Positions 25,652 through 34,956 are shown, counted from the stretch's first letter. The stretch is DNA of 50,764 bases from Chitinophagaceae bacterium (GCA_947456805.1 CANGTN010000012.1:1-50764); one strand, 5' to 3'. Made by a program: numbers and translations. Notes: generated by a model not told the origin, from the sequence alone.

Positions 25652-27001
25652 ATGAAAAACAAATTTATCTTAGCCACTAGTATCTTGATTGCAATGATTG
25701 CAACATCAAGCATCATTAGTTCTTGTAAAAAGAAATTTGATGAGCCACCTTATCCTGCTGATCCAGATATCACAGCCAATACCACTATCAAAGCTTTGAA
25801 AGCTTTACATACTGTTGCAGGAGCTTATGATTTAATAACAACGGATAGAATCATTGCGGGGGTTGTAGTTGCCGATGATAAAAGCGGCAATCTTTACAAA
25901 AATATCTACATCCAAGATAGTACAGGTGCAATCAATGTATTATTAGATGCAGGAAGTCTTTACGCTACATATCCTGTTGGCAGAAGAGTTTTCATCAATT
26001 GTAAAGGACTTTGTTTGAGCGATTATAATAGGATGATTCAGTTGGGAATCAGAGCTACTGTTTCAGGTAGCCCTTCGTTAGAAGCCATTCCTAGTGGTTT
26101 AATTAGTCAATATGTTACTGGTGGTTCTCTTAATAATTTTGTTACTCCTAAATTAGTTACTGTAAGTCAGCTGACTACAGGTATGCAAGATGCCGACTTA
26201 GGCAGCTTAATCCGATTAGATAATTACGAGTTTGTAAGAGGAGATACTGCAAAAACTTTTGCAGATACATCATCTTACAAAAATTCTGCAAATTTAATTA
26301 TCAATAATTGCAGTGGTACAGCACCAATCATTATCCGCACAAGTGGTTATTCAAATTTTGCTGCATCTAAGCCACCAAAGGGTAATGGTAGTATATACGC
26401 AATTTATACTGTGTTTGGAAATACGAAACAATTGATATTACGTGATCCAAGCGATATCCTGTTCACAGGAGCAAGATGTAATTTATTCGAAGAAGATTTC
26501 AATAGCTATGCTACTACCGAACCAGCACCTTTAGTAATTAATGGTTGGAGAAACATTCAGGAAACAGGTGATGTGCCTTATGTGTTAGCTGCATTCAGCG
26601 GAAGCGTTTTCCCTAAAGTTTCTGCTTTTAGATCAGCGGTTATGGCTACAACAAATATTTCAAGTTGGTTAATTTCTCCGGACATCAATCTCCCTACCGG
26701 TGTTGCACCTAGGTACACTTTTACTTGTGCACGCCGATATACTGCAGGAACATTTAAAGCTTATGTTTCTACCAATTATACGGGTTCTAATTTGTCAACT
26801 GCTACTTGGACTTTACTAGCTACAGTACCTCCGGGAACTGCAGCAGCATTCACACCTTTTGACACTTTTGGTCCTTATAATTTTACTTCTTATGCAGGAC
26901 AAAAAATAAACATTGCATTTCGTTATGAAGTGCCTGCAGGAACATCTCCAAATGCAGCCGGTACTTATGAGCCGGATGATATTAAGATCTCTAGGCAGTA
27001 A
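25652..27001 (+). CDS. DUF5689 domain lipoprotein with C-terminal jelly-roll-like domain
   Basis: 449 residues. The signal peptide ends in the lipobox SIISSC (Cys25), so it is an outer-membrane lipoprotein. Residues about 40-270 match DUF5689, an OB-fold-like region (VAGAYDLITTDRIIAGVVVADDKSGN, YIQDSTGAINVLLDAG, and later LRDPSDILF). The C-terminal 170 residues (EEDFNSY..., ISSWLISPDINLP, INIAFRYEVPAGT, WELL-like beta pattern) look like the choice-of-anchor J fold. Proteins of this kind are often next to TonB receptors and secreted nucleases in Bacteroidota. A surface binding or processing partner is inferred. It is followed by a terminator with a GAAA tetraloop. Confidence 0.82.
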   Translation: MKNKFILATSILIAMIATSSIISSCKKKFDEPPYPADPDITANTTIKALKALHTVAGAYDLITTDRIIAGVVVADDKSGNLYKNIYIQDSTGAINVLLDAGSLYATYPVGRRVFINCKGLCLSDYNRMIQLGIRATVSGSPSLEAIPSGLISQYVTGGSLNNFVTPKLVTVSQLTTGMQDADLGSLIRLDNYEFVRGDTAKTFADTSSYKNSANLIINNCSGTAPIIIRTSGYSNFAASKPPKGNGSIYAIYTVFGNTKQLILRDPSDILFTGARCNLFEEDFNSYATTEPAPLVINGWRNIQETGDVPYVLAAFSGSVFPKVSAFRSAVMATTNISSWLISPDINLPTGVAPRYTFTCARRYTAGTFKAYVSTNYTGSNLSTATWTLLATVPPGTAAAFTPFDTFGPYNFTSYAGQKINIAFRYEVPAGTSPNAAGTYEPDDIKISRQ

Positions 27002-27016
27002 CAAAAAAATATTACA

Positions 27017-27048
27017 AAGGCTGTTTCGAAAGAAGCAGCCTTTTTTTT
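27017..27048 (+). terminator. Terminator of TonB receptor-DUF5689 operon
   Basis: An 11-bp stem from AAGGCTGTTTC (27017-27027) to GAAGCAGCCTT (27032-27042), with one G-T pair, closes a GAAA loop. Eight T follow. Confidence 0.88.
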
Positions 27049-27142
27049 GTCATCCTGTCAGCAAAATATGGTTTGGTATTTTGTTTGAAAGCTACAAGAA
27101 ACTAATTTATTCAACAAGCAGTTGTAATAATCCCGAACTGTT

Positions 27143-27158
27143 GTTGCGTCGCACATTT
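27143..27158 (+). repeat. Dispersed repeat, copy B
   Basis: GTTGCGTCGCACATTT differs in one base from the 16-base motif at 9892 and 43694. About 70 bases downstream, GCGTGTGACACAACAG (from 27222) resembles its reverse complement with gaps, so this copy also has a possible imperfect inverted partner. It lies in the 285-base spacer upstream of htpG. Confidence 0.55.
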
Positions 27159-27286
27159 CAGCTGTTGAATACAAATGACGCATCATCAAAAAATTGCTGA
27201 AGGACTTGTTATAGTTGAAGCGTGTGACACAACAGATGTTGAGAAAAAATTTAATTGTCAATTAACAAAATAAAAATAAAGTAGAT

Positions 27287-29128
27287 ATGCAAAAAGGACA
27301 AATTAGGGTACATACCGAGAACATTTTTCCAATTATTAAAAAATTTCTGTACAGCGAACATGACATTTTTTTGCGTGAATTAATTAGTAACGCAACCGAT
27401 GCAACACAGAAAGTAAAAACACTTTCTTCACTTGGAGAAGTGAAAGGTGAGTTGGGTGAATTACGAATTGATGTAGTGTTGGATGCCAAAGAAAAAACAT
27501 TGAGTTTTATAGACAGAGGCGTAGGAATGACCAAAGAAGAAGTTGATAAATACTTGAATCAAGTGGCTTTTAGCGGTGCCGAAGAATTTTTGGAAAAGTA
27601 TAAAGATGCCAGCATTATCGGGCATTTTGGATTGGGTTTTTATAGTGCATTTATGGTTGCAGAAAAAGTAGAAGTAGTTACGCAAAGCCATGATAACACA
27701 GCTGCTACAGTATATTGGAGCTGCGATGGAAGTCCAGAGTTTGAATTATATGAAGTAGAAAAAAAGGAAAGAGGTACTAAAATAATTTTACACATCAATG
27801 AAGAAAGTAAAGATTTTTTAGAAGCTCATAAAGTGAAATCTGTTTTAGAAAAGTTTTGTAAATTTTTACCTGTTCCAATTTATTTCACCGATGTAGCTGA
27901 AGAAAAGAAAAAAGAAGATGAGGTAAAATCAATCAACAACACCAATCCTATCTGGATTAAAAAACCAAGCGATTTAACCAAAGAAGACTACGAAAAATTT
28001 TACAAAGAGTTGTATCCATTTAATGAAACTCCTTTGTTCTGGATTCATTTGAATGTTGATTATCCGTTTAATTTAACCGGTATTTTATACTTTCCAAAAA
28101 TTAAACAGAGCCACGAAATTCAAAAAGATAAAATACAGTTGTACAGTAATCAGGTTTTTGTAACGGATGAAGTAAAAGAAATTGTTCCCGAATTTTTGAT
28201 GTTGTTACAAGGTGTTATTGACAGTCCTGATATTCCATTAAACGTCAGCCGCAGTTATTTACAAGGGGATCCGAATGTTAGAAAAATCAATGCACACATT
28301 ACCAAAAAAGTTGCTGATAAACTGGAAGAAATTTTTAAAAATGAAAGAACAGAGTTTGAAGCAAAATGGGAAAGTCTTGGCTTGTTTGTGAAATATGGTA
28401 TGATGACAGACGACAAGTTTTTGGAAAAAGCCAATAAGTTTTTGGTAATGGAAGATACTGCAGGTAAGTTTCATACAATAGAGGAATACAAAATAGCCAC
28501 AGAAGTTTTACAAAAAAATAAAGATGGCAAGCAAGTAATAATTTATACAACCAATCCAGTTCAGCAAGATGCATACATACAAGCAGCTGTTACAAAAGGA
28601 TATGTAGTTGTAAAGATGGAAACTTTGGTAGATGCGGCTTTCATCAATAACATGGAAATGAAATGGGAGAATACCACTTTCGTTCGTGTTGACGCAGATA
28701 TTGTAGATAATTTAATTGATAAGCAAGAAAGTGCTGAAAGCGTTTTGAGCAAAGAAGAAACTGAAAATCTGAAAAAGATGTTTGAATTTCCGATTAGCGA
28801 TTTACATGTAACAATAGAAGTAAAAGGGTTAAGCAAAGATGCTGCACCTGTTGTTGCAACAAGACCGGAGTTTATGCGCAGAATGAAAGATATGGGCGCT
28901 GCAGGTGGCGGTATGACTGCATTTTATGCACAAATGCCTGATGAAGTTACTTTAACTGTTAATGGTAATCATCCAATTTATCAAAGTTTGTTGAAGGAAT
29001 CAAATATTGATTTACAAAGTAAACAAATTAGAAATCTTGCAGACTTGGCATTGCTTTCTCAGGGGTTATTAAAAGGAGCGGAGCTGACTAATTTCATCAA
29101 TAGAAGTGTTACTCTGATGGAAGGGTAG
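27287..29128 (+). CDS. htpG: Chaperone HtpG (bacterial Hsp90)
   Basis: 613 residues. ATP-dependent cytoplasmic chaperone dimer that remodels client proteins. The N-terminal GHKL ATPase shows FLRELISNATDATQK, IDRGVGMTKEEV and IIGHFGLGFYSAFMV. The middle domain contains the conserved ISRSYLQGDPNVRKI-like stretch (here VSRSYLQGDPNVRKI). The C-terminal dimerisation domain ends VTLMEG. The start MQKGQIRVHTENIFP is typical of Bacteroidota HtpG. The charged linker is short, as in bacterial forms. The spacer upstream contains a repeat copy, and no heat-shock element was recognised. Confidence 0.97.
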   Translation: MQKGQIRVHTENIFPIIKKFLYSEHDIFLRELISNATDATQKVKTLSSLGEVKGELGELRIDVVLDAKEKTLSFIDRGVGMTKEEVDKYLNQVAFSGAEEFLEKYKDASIIGHFGLGFYSAFMVAEKVEVVTQSHDNTAATVYWSCDGSPEFELYEVEKKERGTKIILHINEESKDFLEAHKVKSVLEKFCKFLPVPIYFTDVAEEKKKEDEVKSINNTNPIWIKKPSDLTKEDYEKFYKELYPFNETPLFWIHLNVDYPFNLTGILYFPKIKQSHEIQKDKIQLYSNQVFVTDEVKEIVPEFLMLLQGVIDSPDIPLNVSRSYLQGDPNVRKINAHITKKVADKLEEIFKNERTEFEAKWESLGLFVKYGMMTDDKFLEKANKFLVMEDTAGKFHTIEEYKIATEVLQKNKDGKQVIIYTTNPVQQDAYIQAAVTKGYVVVKMETLVDAAFINNMEMKWENTTFVRVDADIVDNLIDKQESAESVLSKEETENLKKMFEFPISDLHVTIEVKGLSKDAAPVVATRPEFMRRMKDMGAAGGGMTAFYAQMPDEVTLTVNGNHPIYQSLLKESNIDLQSKQIRNLADLALLSQGLLKGAELTNFINRSVTLMEG

Positions 29129-29149
29129 AGAAGAAAAGTAAATAGTTAT

Positions 29150-29182
29150 AAAGGATGAAGACAATAGTTTTCATCCTTTTTT
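29150..29182. terminator. Terminator shared by htpG and recJ (convergent)
   Basis: AAGGATGAA (29151-29159) and TTCATCCTT (29170-29178) form a 9-bp stem, extendable by an A-T pair, with T tract on the plus strand. It overlaps the 3' end of recJ, which stops at 29181, so it may also slow transcription from the other side. Confidence 0.65.
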
Positions 29183-30878
29183 ATTCGCTTAATTTCATGT
29201 CAATCACTTTCATCTGAAGATTTTGTTGCCCGTTAAATTCATTGAGGTCGAGCGTAAAAACAATATCTACCAATTTATCATTTTGCAGTAAAGTATATTT
29301 ATCAGCCATTCCAAAACCAATACCAGTAAAATGAATATCGTTTTGTTTTACAGAAAATCGCAGATGTTGTTCTTTTACAATTTTACTGAATCCGGAATCT
29401 GTTAATTTTTTTGCAATAAAAACAGGTCTCATGTTTCCCGGTCCAAATGGCTCCATTTGTGAGAGAATATTGAAAAAAGGCATTGTCAAATCTTTCAATG
29501 AAACTTCAGCATCAATTATAATTTCAGGAATCAATAATTCATCAGGAATTGTTTCGCTAACAACTTTTTCAAAAGCATTGCGAAAGGCTTCTAAGTTTTC
29601 TTCCAGTAAAGTCATTCCTGCGGCTGCGAAGTGCCCTCCATAACCCAATAAATATTCTTTGCATGCATAAATTGCTTCATATAAATTAAATCCTGCAACG
29701 CTTCTTGCACTTCCCGCAATGTATTCACCACTTTTGGTTAATACAATCGTTGGCCTGTAATAAGTTTCAATTAACCTGCTTGCAACAATTCCTACAACCC
29801 CTTTGTGCCAATGTTCCTGGTAAACAACGGTTGTTTTTCTATTAATGTTATTTTCATCTTTTTCAATAATAGCCAATGCTTCTTGAGTAGTGCTCGAATC
29901 TGCCTCTTTTCTGTCGGTATTATCGCTATGCAACATCTCCGAAAATTCCATTGCTTTCGTTACATCTTTTTCTATAAAAAGCTGAACTGCTTTTTTTGCA
30001 TCATCCATTCTGCCAGCAGCATTTACCCTTGGTGCAATAATGAAAACAAGATTGGTGATGTACATTACTTTTTGTACTCCAGCAAGTTGCATCAATGCTT
30101 TTATACCCGCGCTTGGGTTTTCATTTACACGCTGCAAACCATAATAAGCCAAAATTCTATTTTCTCCTGTGATTGGTACAATGTCAGCAGCAATTGCAAT
30201 AGAAACTAAATCGAGGTATTGTAAATAGGACTCCTCAGGAAGTTGTAACTTTTCTGAAAGTGCTTGCATGAGTTTGAAACCAACACCACAACCACATAAT
30301 TCTTTATAAGGATAATTGCAATCAATTTGTTTGGCATTTAAAATAGCAACTGCTGTAGGGAGTTCAGCATCTGGTAAATGGTGATCGCAAACAATAAAAT
30401 CTATATCAAGTGTTTTTGCATAGGCAATCAGGTCAATACTTTTAATGCCGCAATCCAATGAAACGATCAACGAAAAGCTATTTTCTTTGGCATAATCAAT
30501 ACCCATTTTACTTACTCCATAACCTTCTCTGTAACGATGGGGTATATAAAATTCTATTTGTTCGGTAAGTTGTTGTAAGAACTGAAACATACATGCTACA
30601 CTCGTTGTGCCATCTACATCATAGTCGCCGTATACCAAAATTTTTTCCTTGTTGTCAATTGCTTGTAAAATTCTTTCAACTGCTTTTTCCATATCTTTCA
30701 TTAGCCATGGACTATGCAGATCTCTGAGTTGAGGCCGAAAAAAATCTTTAGATTTATTAAAATCATTCAAGCCTCTTTGCACAAGAATGTTGCAAAGAAT
30801 TTTATTTATTTTTAGAGAATTATGCAGCTCATCTATTGCTGAAGTTTGTGATGGTAAAACTTTCCAACGTTTTTGCAT
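29181..30878 (-). CDS. recJ: Single-stranded-DNA-specific exonuclease RecJ
   Basis: 565 residues. 5'-3' exonuclease on single-stranded DNA, acting in recombination and mismatch repair. The DHH phosphoesterase core shows VYGDYDVDGTTSVACM (metal ligands), VSLDCGIKS, VCDHHLPD (the DHH triad) and IAADIVPITGENR. The DHHA1 domain follows with APRVNAAGRMDDA, GIVASRLIE and GGHFAAAGMTL. The OB-fold C-terminus ends LQMKVIDMKLSE. The length matches the standard bacterial protein. It is convergent with htpG, with 52 bases between stops. Confidence 0.97.
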   Translation of the reverse strand: MQKRWKVLPSQTSAIDELHNSLKINKILCNILVQRGLNDFNKSKDFFRPQLRDLHSPWLMKDMEKAVERILQAIDNKEKILVYGDYDVDGTTSVACMFQFLQQLTEQIEFYIPHRYREGYGVSKMGIDYAKENSFSLIVSLDCGIKSIDLIAYAKTLDIDFIVCDHHLPDAELPTAVAILNAKQIDCNYPYKELCGCGVGFKLMQALSEKLQLPEESYLQYLDLVSIAIAADIVPITGENRILAYYGLQRVNENPSAGIKALMQLAGVQKVMYITNLVFIIAPRVNAAGRMDDAKKAVQLFIEKDVTKAMEFSEMLHSDNTDRKEADSSTTQEALAIIEKDENNINRKTTVVYQEHWHKGVVGIVASRLIETYYRPTIVLTKSGEYIAGSARSVAGFNLYEAIYACKEYLLGYGGHFAAAGMTLLEENLEAFRNAFEKVVSETIPDELLIPEIIIDAEVSLKDLTMPFFNILSQMEPFGPGNMRPVFIAKKLTDSGFSKIVKEQHLRFSVKQNDIHFTGIGFGMADKYTLLQNDKLVDIVFTLDLNEFNGQQNLQMKVIDMKLSE

Positions 30879-30996
30879 GAGCGGATTTTTAATTTCACAA
30901 CAAGAAAAATTTCCTGTTATTATTTACTTTGAACATCAACTAGCAACTATCTAACAGCTCTCAATATATTTAATTTATTTTAGAAACAAACAAGTA

Positions 30997-31959
30997 TTAA
31001 TAAACCCTGTCTGTTGTGTATCTTACTAATTCTTCAAGTGCATCTCTAACATCGCTTTGGGGAAATTCATATAACAAGGCTAATGCCTCGTCTCTGTATG
31101 CCAACATTTTATTGGTAGCATAATCAATGCCACCTGTTTCTTTTACGGTGTTAATGACAATTTGTACTTTGGCTTTACTGGTATTTTCATTTTTGATAAT
31201 GTAAATGAGTTTCCTTTTTGTTGCAGCGTCACAATTATTCAAAGTGTAAATAAGCGGTAAGGTTAATTTTTTTTCCTGAATATCATTACCGATAGGTTTG
31301 CCAATATCAGCATTTCCATAGTCAAATAAATCATCTTTAATTTGAAAAGCCATTCCTGTTTTTTCACCAAATAAGCGAATTTTTTCGATTAATATATCAT
31401 CTTCAAAAGTAGAGGAGGCCCCTGCAGCGCAGGAAGATGCTAATAGTGATGCTGTTTTGCCTTTAATTATTTCATAATATACCCCCTCGTCTAAGTTGAG
31501 TTTTCGTGATTTTTCCATTTGTAACAATTCACCCTCGCTCATTTCTTTTACGGCAGTTGACAGTATTTGAAGTACTTTAAAATCTTTATTATTTAATGAA
31601 AGAAGCAATCCTTTGGATAGTAAGTAATCACCTACCAAAACTGCAATCTTATTTTTCCATAAGGCATTGATTGAAAAATATCCCCTTCTTTCCATAGCGT
31701 CATCAACAACATCATCATGAACCAAAGTGGCAGTGTGTAAAAGTTCAACTAAAGATGCAGCCCTGTATGAAGTGTCATTGATTGGCCCACCCAATTTAGC
31801 ACTTAACAAGACAAACATCGGTCTCAACTGTTTGCCTTTTCTCTTTACGATATATTGCATTATTCTGTCTAATAGTGCAACCCTGCTTTTAACTGCATCT
31901 CTGAAGTGTACTTCGAATTGCTTAAGTTCTTCTGCTAAAATTTTTTTTGTTAAGTTCAT
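30997..31959 (-). CDS. Polyprenyl diphosphate synthase (trans-isoprenyl type)
   Basis: 320 residues. It condenses isopentenyl diphosphate onto an allylic primer to make a long-chain prenyl diphosphate, probably the menaquinone side chain. Both Asp-rich motifs are present: VHDDVVDDA in the first and IKDDLFDYG in the second. KGKQLRPMFVLLSA and the KGKTASLLASSCAAGA segment (Lys-Thr) are also seen. The DDxxD region has only two residues between Asp pairs, as in long-chain synthases. Product length cannot be fixed from sequence alone. The start is divergent from the OmpA gene with 185 bases between. Confidence 0.93.
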   Translation of the reverse strand: MNLTKKILAEELKQFEVHFRDAVKSRVALLDRIMQYIVKRKGKQLRPMFVLLSAKLGGPINDTSYRAASLVELLHTATLVHDDVVDDAMERRGYFSINALWKNKIAVLVGDYLLSKGLLLSLNNKDFKVLQILSTAVKEMSEGELLQMEKSRKLNLDEGVYYEIIKGKTASLLASSCAAGASSTFEDDILIEKIRLFGEKTGMAFQIKDDLFDYGNADIGKPIGNDIQEKKLTLPLIYTLNNCDAATKRKLIYIIKNENTSKAKVQIVINTVKETGGIDYATNKMLAYRDEALALLYEFPQSDVRDALEELVRYTTDRVY

Positions 31960-32087
31960 CTTTTAAAGTGGTGCAATATACTTTTAATAAATAAAAATAT
32001 CGGTGCAACATTTTTTATAAATATTTTGTCAAAATGAAATAATTAGAAACTATTGCTAATTATTTTCGATTTGATTTGCTTTTTTAT

Positions 32088-32095
32088 TATTTTTG
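32088..32095 (+). promoter_or_regulatory. Putative -7 box of ompA-like gene
   Basis: TATTTTTG at 32088-32095 is an exact TAnnTTTG match, 49 bases before the start codon. No TTG at a proper distance upstream was found, so this is a half-promoter call. The leader that follows is almost entirely A/T, common before highly translated Bacteroidota genes. Confidence 0.45.
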
Positions 32096-32144
32096 TCCAA
32101 AATTTTTATAATTTTAAAAATAAATATTCATTTAAATCACCTTT

Positions 32145-33686
32145 ATGTCAACAAAAAAGTATCTATTATTCGCATTCTTGGTTGTAACATTACAAACCTC
32201 AGGGGTTGCTCAAGTTAATGATTGGGGCTGGGACTGGAAAGACAGTTCAAAAATACCTGCAAAGCGGATGCCTCAGCAAAATGAATTTTTAAATAACAAC
32301 TACCCTTACCCTGCAAAACCTAGAGATCAATGGGAATTAGGATTTGGAGCTGGGATGTCTAGGATAATTGGTGATATGCCCTCTAATTTTGGATTTGGAG
32401 GAACAATTACCGCAAGAAAAGCATTGAATCATTTTTGGTCATTGAGAGTTGGGTACATCGGATCATTCAACTCCGGCGATCCGTCTGCTTATGGAAAAAT
32501 CATAGGTCAAAAATCGTACAAAACACAAACACATAATGGTAGCATCGATGCAATCCTTTCTTTAAATACTGCAAACTACTACAAAGGTAATCCTAAGACA
32601 AATATTTATCTTTTGGGTGGTGTTGGTTTGATAGCCACTCAAGTTAAATTAAACTATGGTGGAACAATTGGTGAAAGATATTTCTATGGATTGAATAATC
32701 CTAATTCTCAAGAGGGATTACTTACGACTGTTGGCGGTGAAACTGTTAACAACAGAAAAGGTTGGTCTTTAATAGCTGCAATGAATGCCGGTGCAGGTAT
32801 TGCTTACAAAATTGATAATAGAATGAACATTGGGTTAGAGCAAAAATTTAGTTTTGCTGTACCTGGATATGATTATTCTGATGGTTTCAAAGCTGGAAAT
32901 AATAATGATTTTTATTCTTTTACTTCAATAAGACTAAACATCAACATGGGTAAAACAGCTAAGAAAGTTCAGCCTTTATATTGGATTAATCCAAACAACT
33001 ACATTTACAATGAAGTGAATAAGCCTCAGCATATGAAAATGCCTAAGGTTAAATTGGATGATAAAGATGGTGATGGTGTAACTGATCAATTCGACTTAGA
33101 ACCAAATACACCTGCAGGAGCAAAAGTAGATACTCATGGCCGTGCATTAGATACTGATGGAGATGGAGTTCCAGATTTTAGAGATAAAGAAATGTTGACT
33201 AGTCAAAAATGTTTCCCTGTAAATAACGAAGGTGTTGGAACTTGTCCTGACCCTACTTGTTGCAAGGAAATGAAGGATGAAGTTTCTAGGTTAAAAGAAG
33301 AACTTGCCACTAAACTAACAAAACCTACATTAGATCCAAATTTAGGTGAATTGCCAAGTATTCAATTCAAAGGAAAAAACAACGCTAAATTGGATAAAGT
33401 AGCCCAGGATTTGTTGGCATCAATTGCACAAAAAATGAAAGACAATCCAAATAGCAGAGTTAAAGTAATTGGATATGGTGCAACAGATAAAAAAGCACAG
33501 CAAGCTAGCTGGGAAAAAGTAAATGCTGTTATTAATTATTTAGTTGAAAAACAAGGTATTGCAGAGAATAGATTTATTTTCACTTATGGTCAAGAAGGTG
33601 ATCCGAATACTGTAGATGTTCAGTTCACAGCAGAAGAAGGACCAAATACAGTTCCTGCTCCTCATCCAAATTTAAAAGGTAAATAA
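32145..33686 (+). CDS. OmpA family outer membrane protein with thrombospondin-3-like calcium repeats
   Basis: 513 residues. A signal peptide covers about 1-23 (TSGVAQ). An N-terminal beta-barrel of about 60-270 is followed by two acidic Ca-binding repeats at 305-348 (DDKDGDGVTDQFD and DTDGDGVPDFRD). A Cys-containing linker (CFPVNNEGVGTCPDPTCC, 356-373) and a helix precede the OmpA-like domain, about 405-495. Asp448, the residue that binds diaminopimelate in the family, is kept. The usual Arg in LSxxRA is Lys458. The protein probably links outer membrane and peptidoglycan. Its own strong terminator follows. Confidence 0.92.
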   Translation: MSTKKYLLFAFLVVTLQTSGVAQVNDWGWDWKDSSKIPAKRMPQQNEFLNNNYPYPAKPRDQWELGFGAGMSRIIGDMPSNFGFGGTITARKALNHFWSLRVGYIGSFNSGDPSAYGKIIGQKSYKTQTHNGSIDAILSLNTANYYKGNPKTNIYLLGGVGLIATQVKLNYGGTIGERYFYGLNNPNSQEGLLTTVGGETVNNRKGWSLIAAMNAGAGIAYKIDNRMNIGLEQKFSFAVPGYDYSDGFKAGNNNDFYSFTSIRLNINMGKTAKKVQPLYWINPNNYIYNEVNKPQHMKMPKVKLDDKDGDGVTDQFDLEPNTPAGAKVDTHGRALDTDGDGVPDFRDKEMLTSQKCFPVNNEGVGTCPDPTCCKEMKDEVSRLKEELATKLTKPTLDPNLGELPSIQFKGKNNAKLDKVAQDLLASIAQKMKDNPNSRVKVIGYGATDKKAQQASWEKVNAVINYLVEKQGIAENRFIFTYGQEGDPNTVDVQFTAEEGPNTVPAPHPNLKGK

Positions 33687-33705
33687 TCAATATCTTATAC
33701 ACGTT

Positions 33706-33738
33706 AAAAGCCCTCAGCTAACCACTGAGGGCTTTTTT
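33706..33738 (+). terminator. ompA-like gene terminator
   Basis: AAAAGCCCTCAG (33706-33717) and CTGAGGGCTTTT (33725-33736) form a perfect 12-bp stem, loop CTAACCA, followed by T. Confidence 0.93.
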
Positions 33739-33804
33739 GTATTAATATTAACTGGTAATTTAAATTATATACCACAATCAGTTTTTATTTTGCCTTTAAA
33801 ACCA

Positions 33805-33812
33805 TACTTTTG
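33805..33812 (+). promoter_or_regulatory. Putative bamD -7 box very close to the start codon
   Basis: TACTTTTG (33805-33812) matches TAnnTTTG and ends only 9 bases before the ATG at 33822. If used, the transcript would have a leader of a few bases. No well-spaced -33 element was found. Confidence 0.4.
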
Positions 33813-33821
33813 TGACCTTTC

Positions 33822-34622
33822 ATGAAAAAAATTATTACGCTCATATTATCAATTGTCATTTTAAGTAGTTGTACTTCTAAGTTTGCAAAAATCCAAAAAA
33901 GCAAAGATTATCAGTACAAATTAAAAATGGCTGAGCAATATTATTCCAATAAAAATTACAACTTCGCTCAAATATTGTTCGAAGAAGTATTCCCTTACAT
34001 CAAAGGAACTGCCTCTTTTGAAGAAGTATACTACAAATTTGCCTACTGCTCTTACTATGAAAAAGATTATTTGAATTCAGAGAATTTATTTAAAACTTTT
34101 GTAGAAACTTTTCCTAATAGTACTAGAGCAGAAGAATGTGAGTACATGAGGTCTTTTAGCTATTACAAACAGTCCCCTAAAGTTGAATTAGACCAAACCA
34201 ATACCAATAAAACAATCAACTTAATGCAGGCATTTATCAATACACATCCCACGTCTCCAAGGGTTAAGGATGCGATGTTAATTATGGATAAATGCAGAGA
34301 AAAATTAGAAGCGAAAGAATATAAAAGCGCTCAATTGTATTACGATCTTGGATTTTATAAGGCAGCAGCCATATGCTTTTCATCTGTTTCAGATAATTTT
34401 CCTGATTCTAAGAAAAGCGATGAATATAAATTATTGGTAATAAAATCTTATTACAAGTATGCAGAAATGAGTATTCAGGAAAAACAGTTGGAACGCTATG
34501 AAAAAGTAATTGCTGAATGTAGCGAATTTATTGAACGATTTAAAGAAAGTAAATTTGTTACAGAAGCAGAGACCTATAAAAATTTATCGAATAACTTTAT
34601 AAAAACTTTAAAACATGAGTAA
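33822..34622 (+). CDS. bamD: Outer membrane assembly lipoprotein BamD-like
   Basis: 266 residues. The lipobox SIVILSSC places the lipidated Cys at residue 17. Five TPR-like units follow (for example KMAEQYYSNKNYNFAQILFEEVFPYIKG and YYKFAYCSYYEKDYLNSENLFKTFVETFPNS), the usual BamD architecture. It serves the BAM complex that inserts beta-barrel proteins into the outer membrane, facing the periplasm. The downstream omega gene overlaps its last codons by 8 bases, so translation is likely coupled. The order bamD-omega-coaBC-DUF4835 is a familiar Bacteroidota arrangement, which strengthens the call. Confidence 0.88.
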   Translation: MKKIITLILSIVILSSCTSKFAKIQKSKDYQYKLKMAEQYYSNKNYNFAQILFEEVFPYIKGTASFEEVYYKFAYCSYYEKDYLNSENLFKTFVETFPNSTRAEECEYMRSFSYYKQSPKVELDQTNTNKTINLMQAFINTHPTSPRVKDAMLIMDKCREKLEAKEYKSAQLYYDLGFYKAAAICFSSVSDNFPDSKKSDEYKLLVIKSYYKYAEMSIQEKQLERYEKVIAECSEFIERFKESKFVTEAETYKNLSNNFIKTLKHE

Positions 34623-34956
34623 GCTAAGAAGACAGCTTAGTGCTAATACCACTAGTGTAGTTGAAACTAAAAATTTGATAGATATCAAAGCCCAAACTGG
34701 TAATTTGTACGAATCAATTTCAGTAATCAGCAAAAGAGCTAATCAAATAAATATTTCTTTGAGAGAAGAACTTCATAACAAATTAGAAGAGTTTGCAAGT
34801 CATACTGATTCTTTAGAAGAAGTTCATGAAAATAAAGAACAAATTGAAATATCAAGAGCATACGAAAAAATGCCGAATGCAGCAATTCTTGCAACTCAAG
34901 AATTTATGGAGAATAAAGTATATTTTAGAAAAAATGAAGAAGATTTATTCAGATAG
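34615..34956 (+). CDS. rpoZ: RNA polymerase omega subunit, Bacteroidota type
   Basis: 113 residues. The fold core reads NLYESISVISKRANQIN...LREELHNKLEEFA, matching the omega/Rpb6 helix pair that wraps the beta' C-terminus. ENKEQIEISRAYEKMPNAAILATQEFMENKVYFR is the Bacteroidota C-terminal extension. It helps RNA polymerase assembly. It overlaps bamD by 8 bases and is followed by a good terminator before coaBC. A short form beginning elsewhere is unlikely because the ATG overlap is conserved in this arrangement. Confidence 0.87.
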   Translation: MSKLRRQLSANTTSVVETKNLIDIKAQTGNLYESISVISKRANQINISLREELHNKLEEFASHTDSLEEVHENKEQIEISRAYEKMPNAAILATQEFMENKVYFRKNEEDLFR

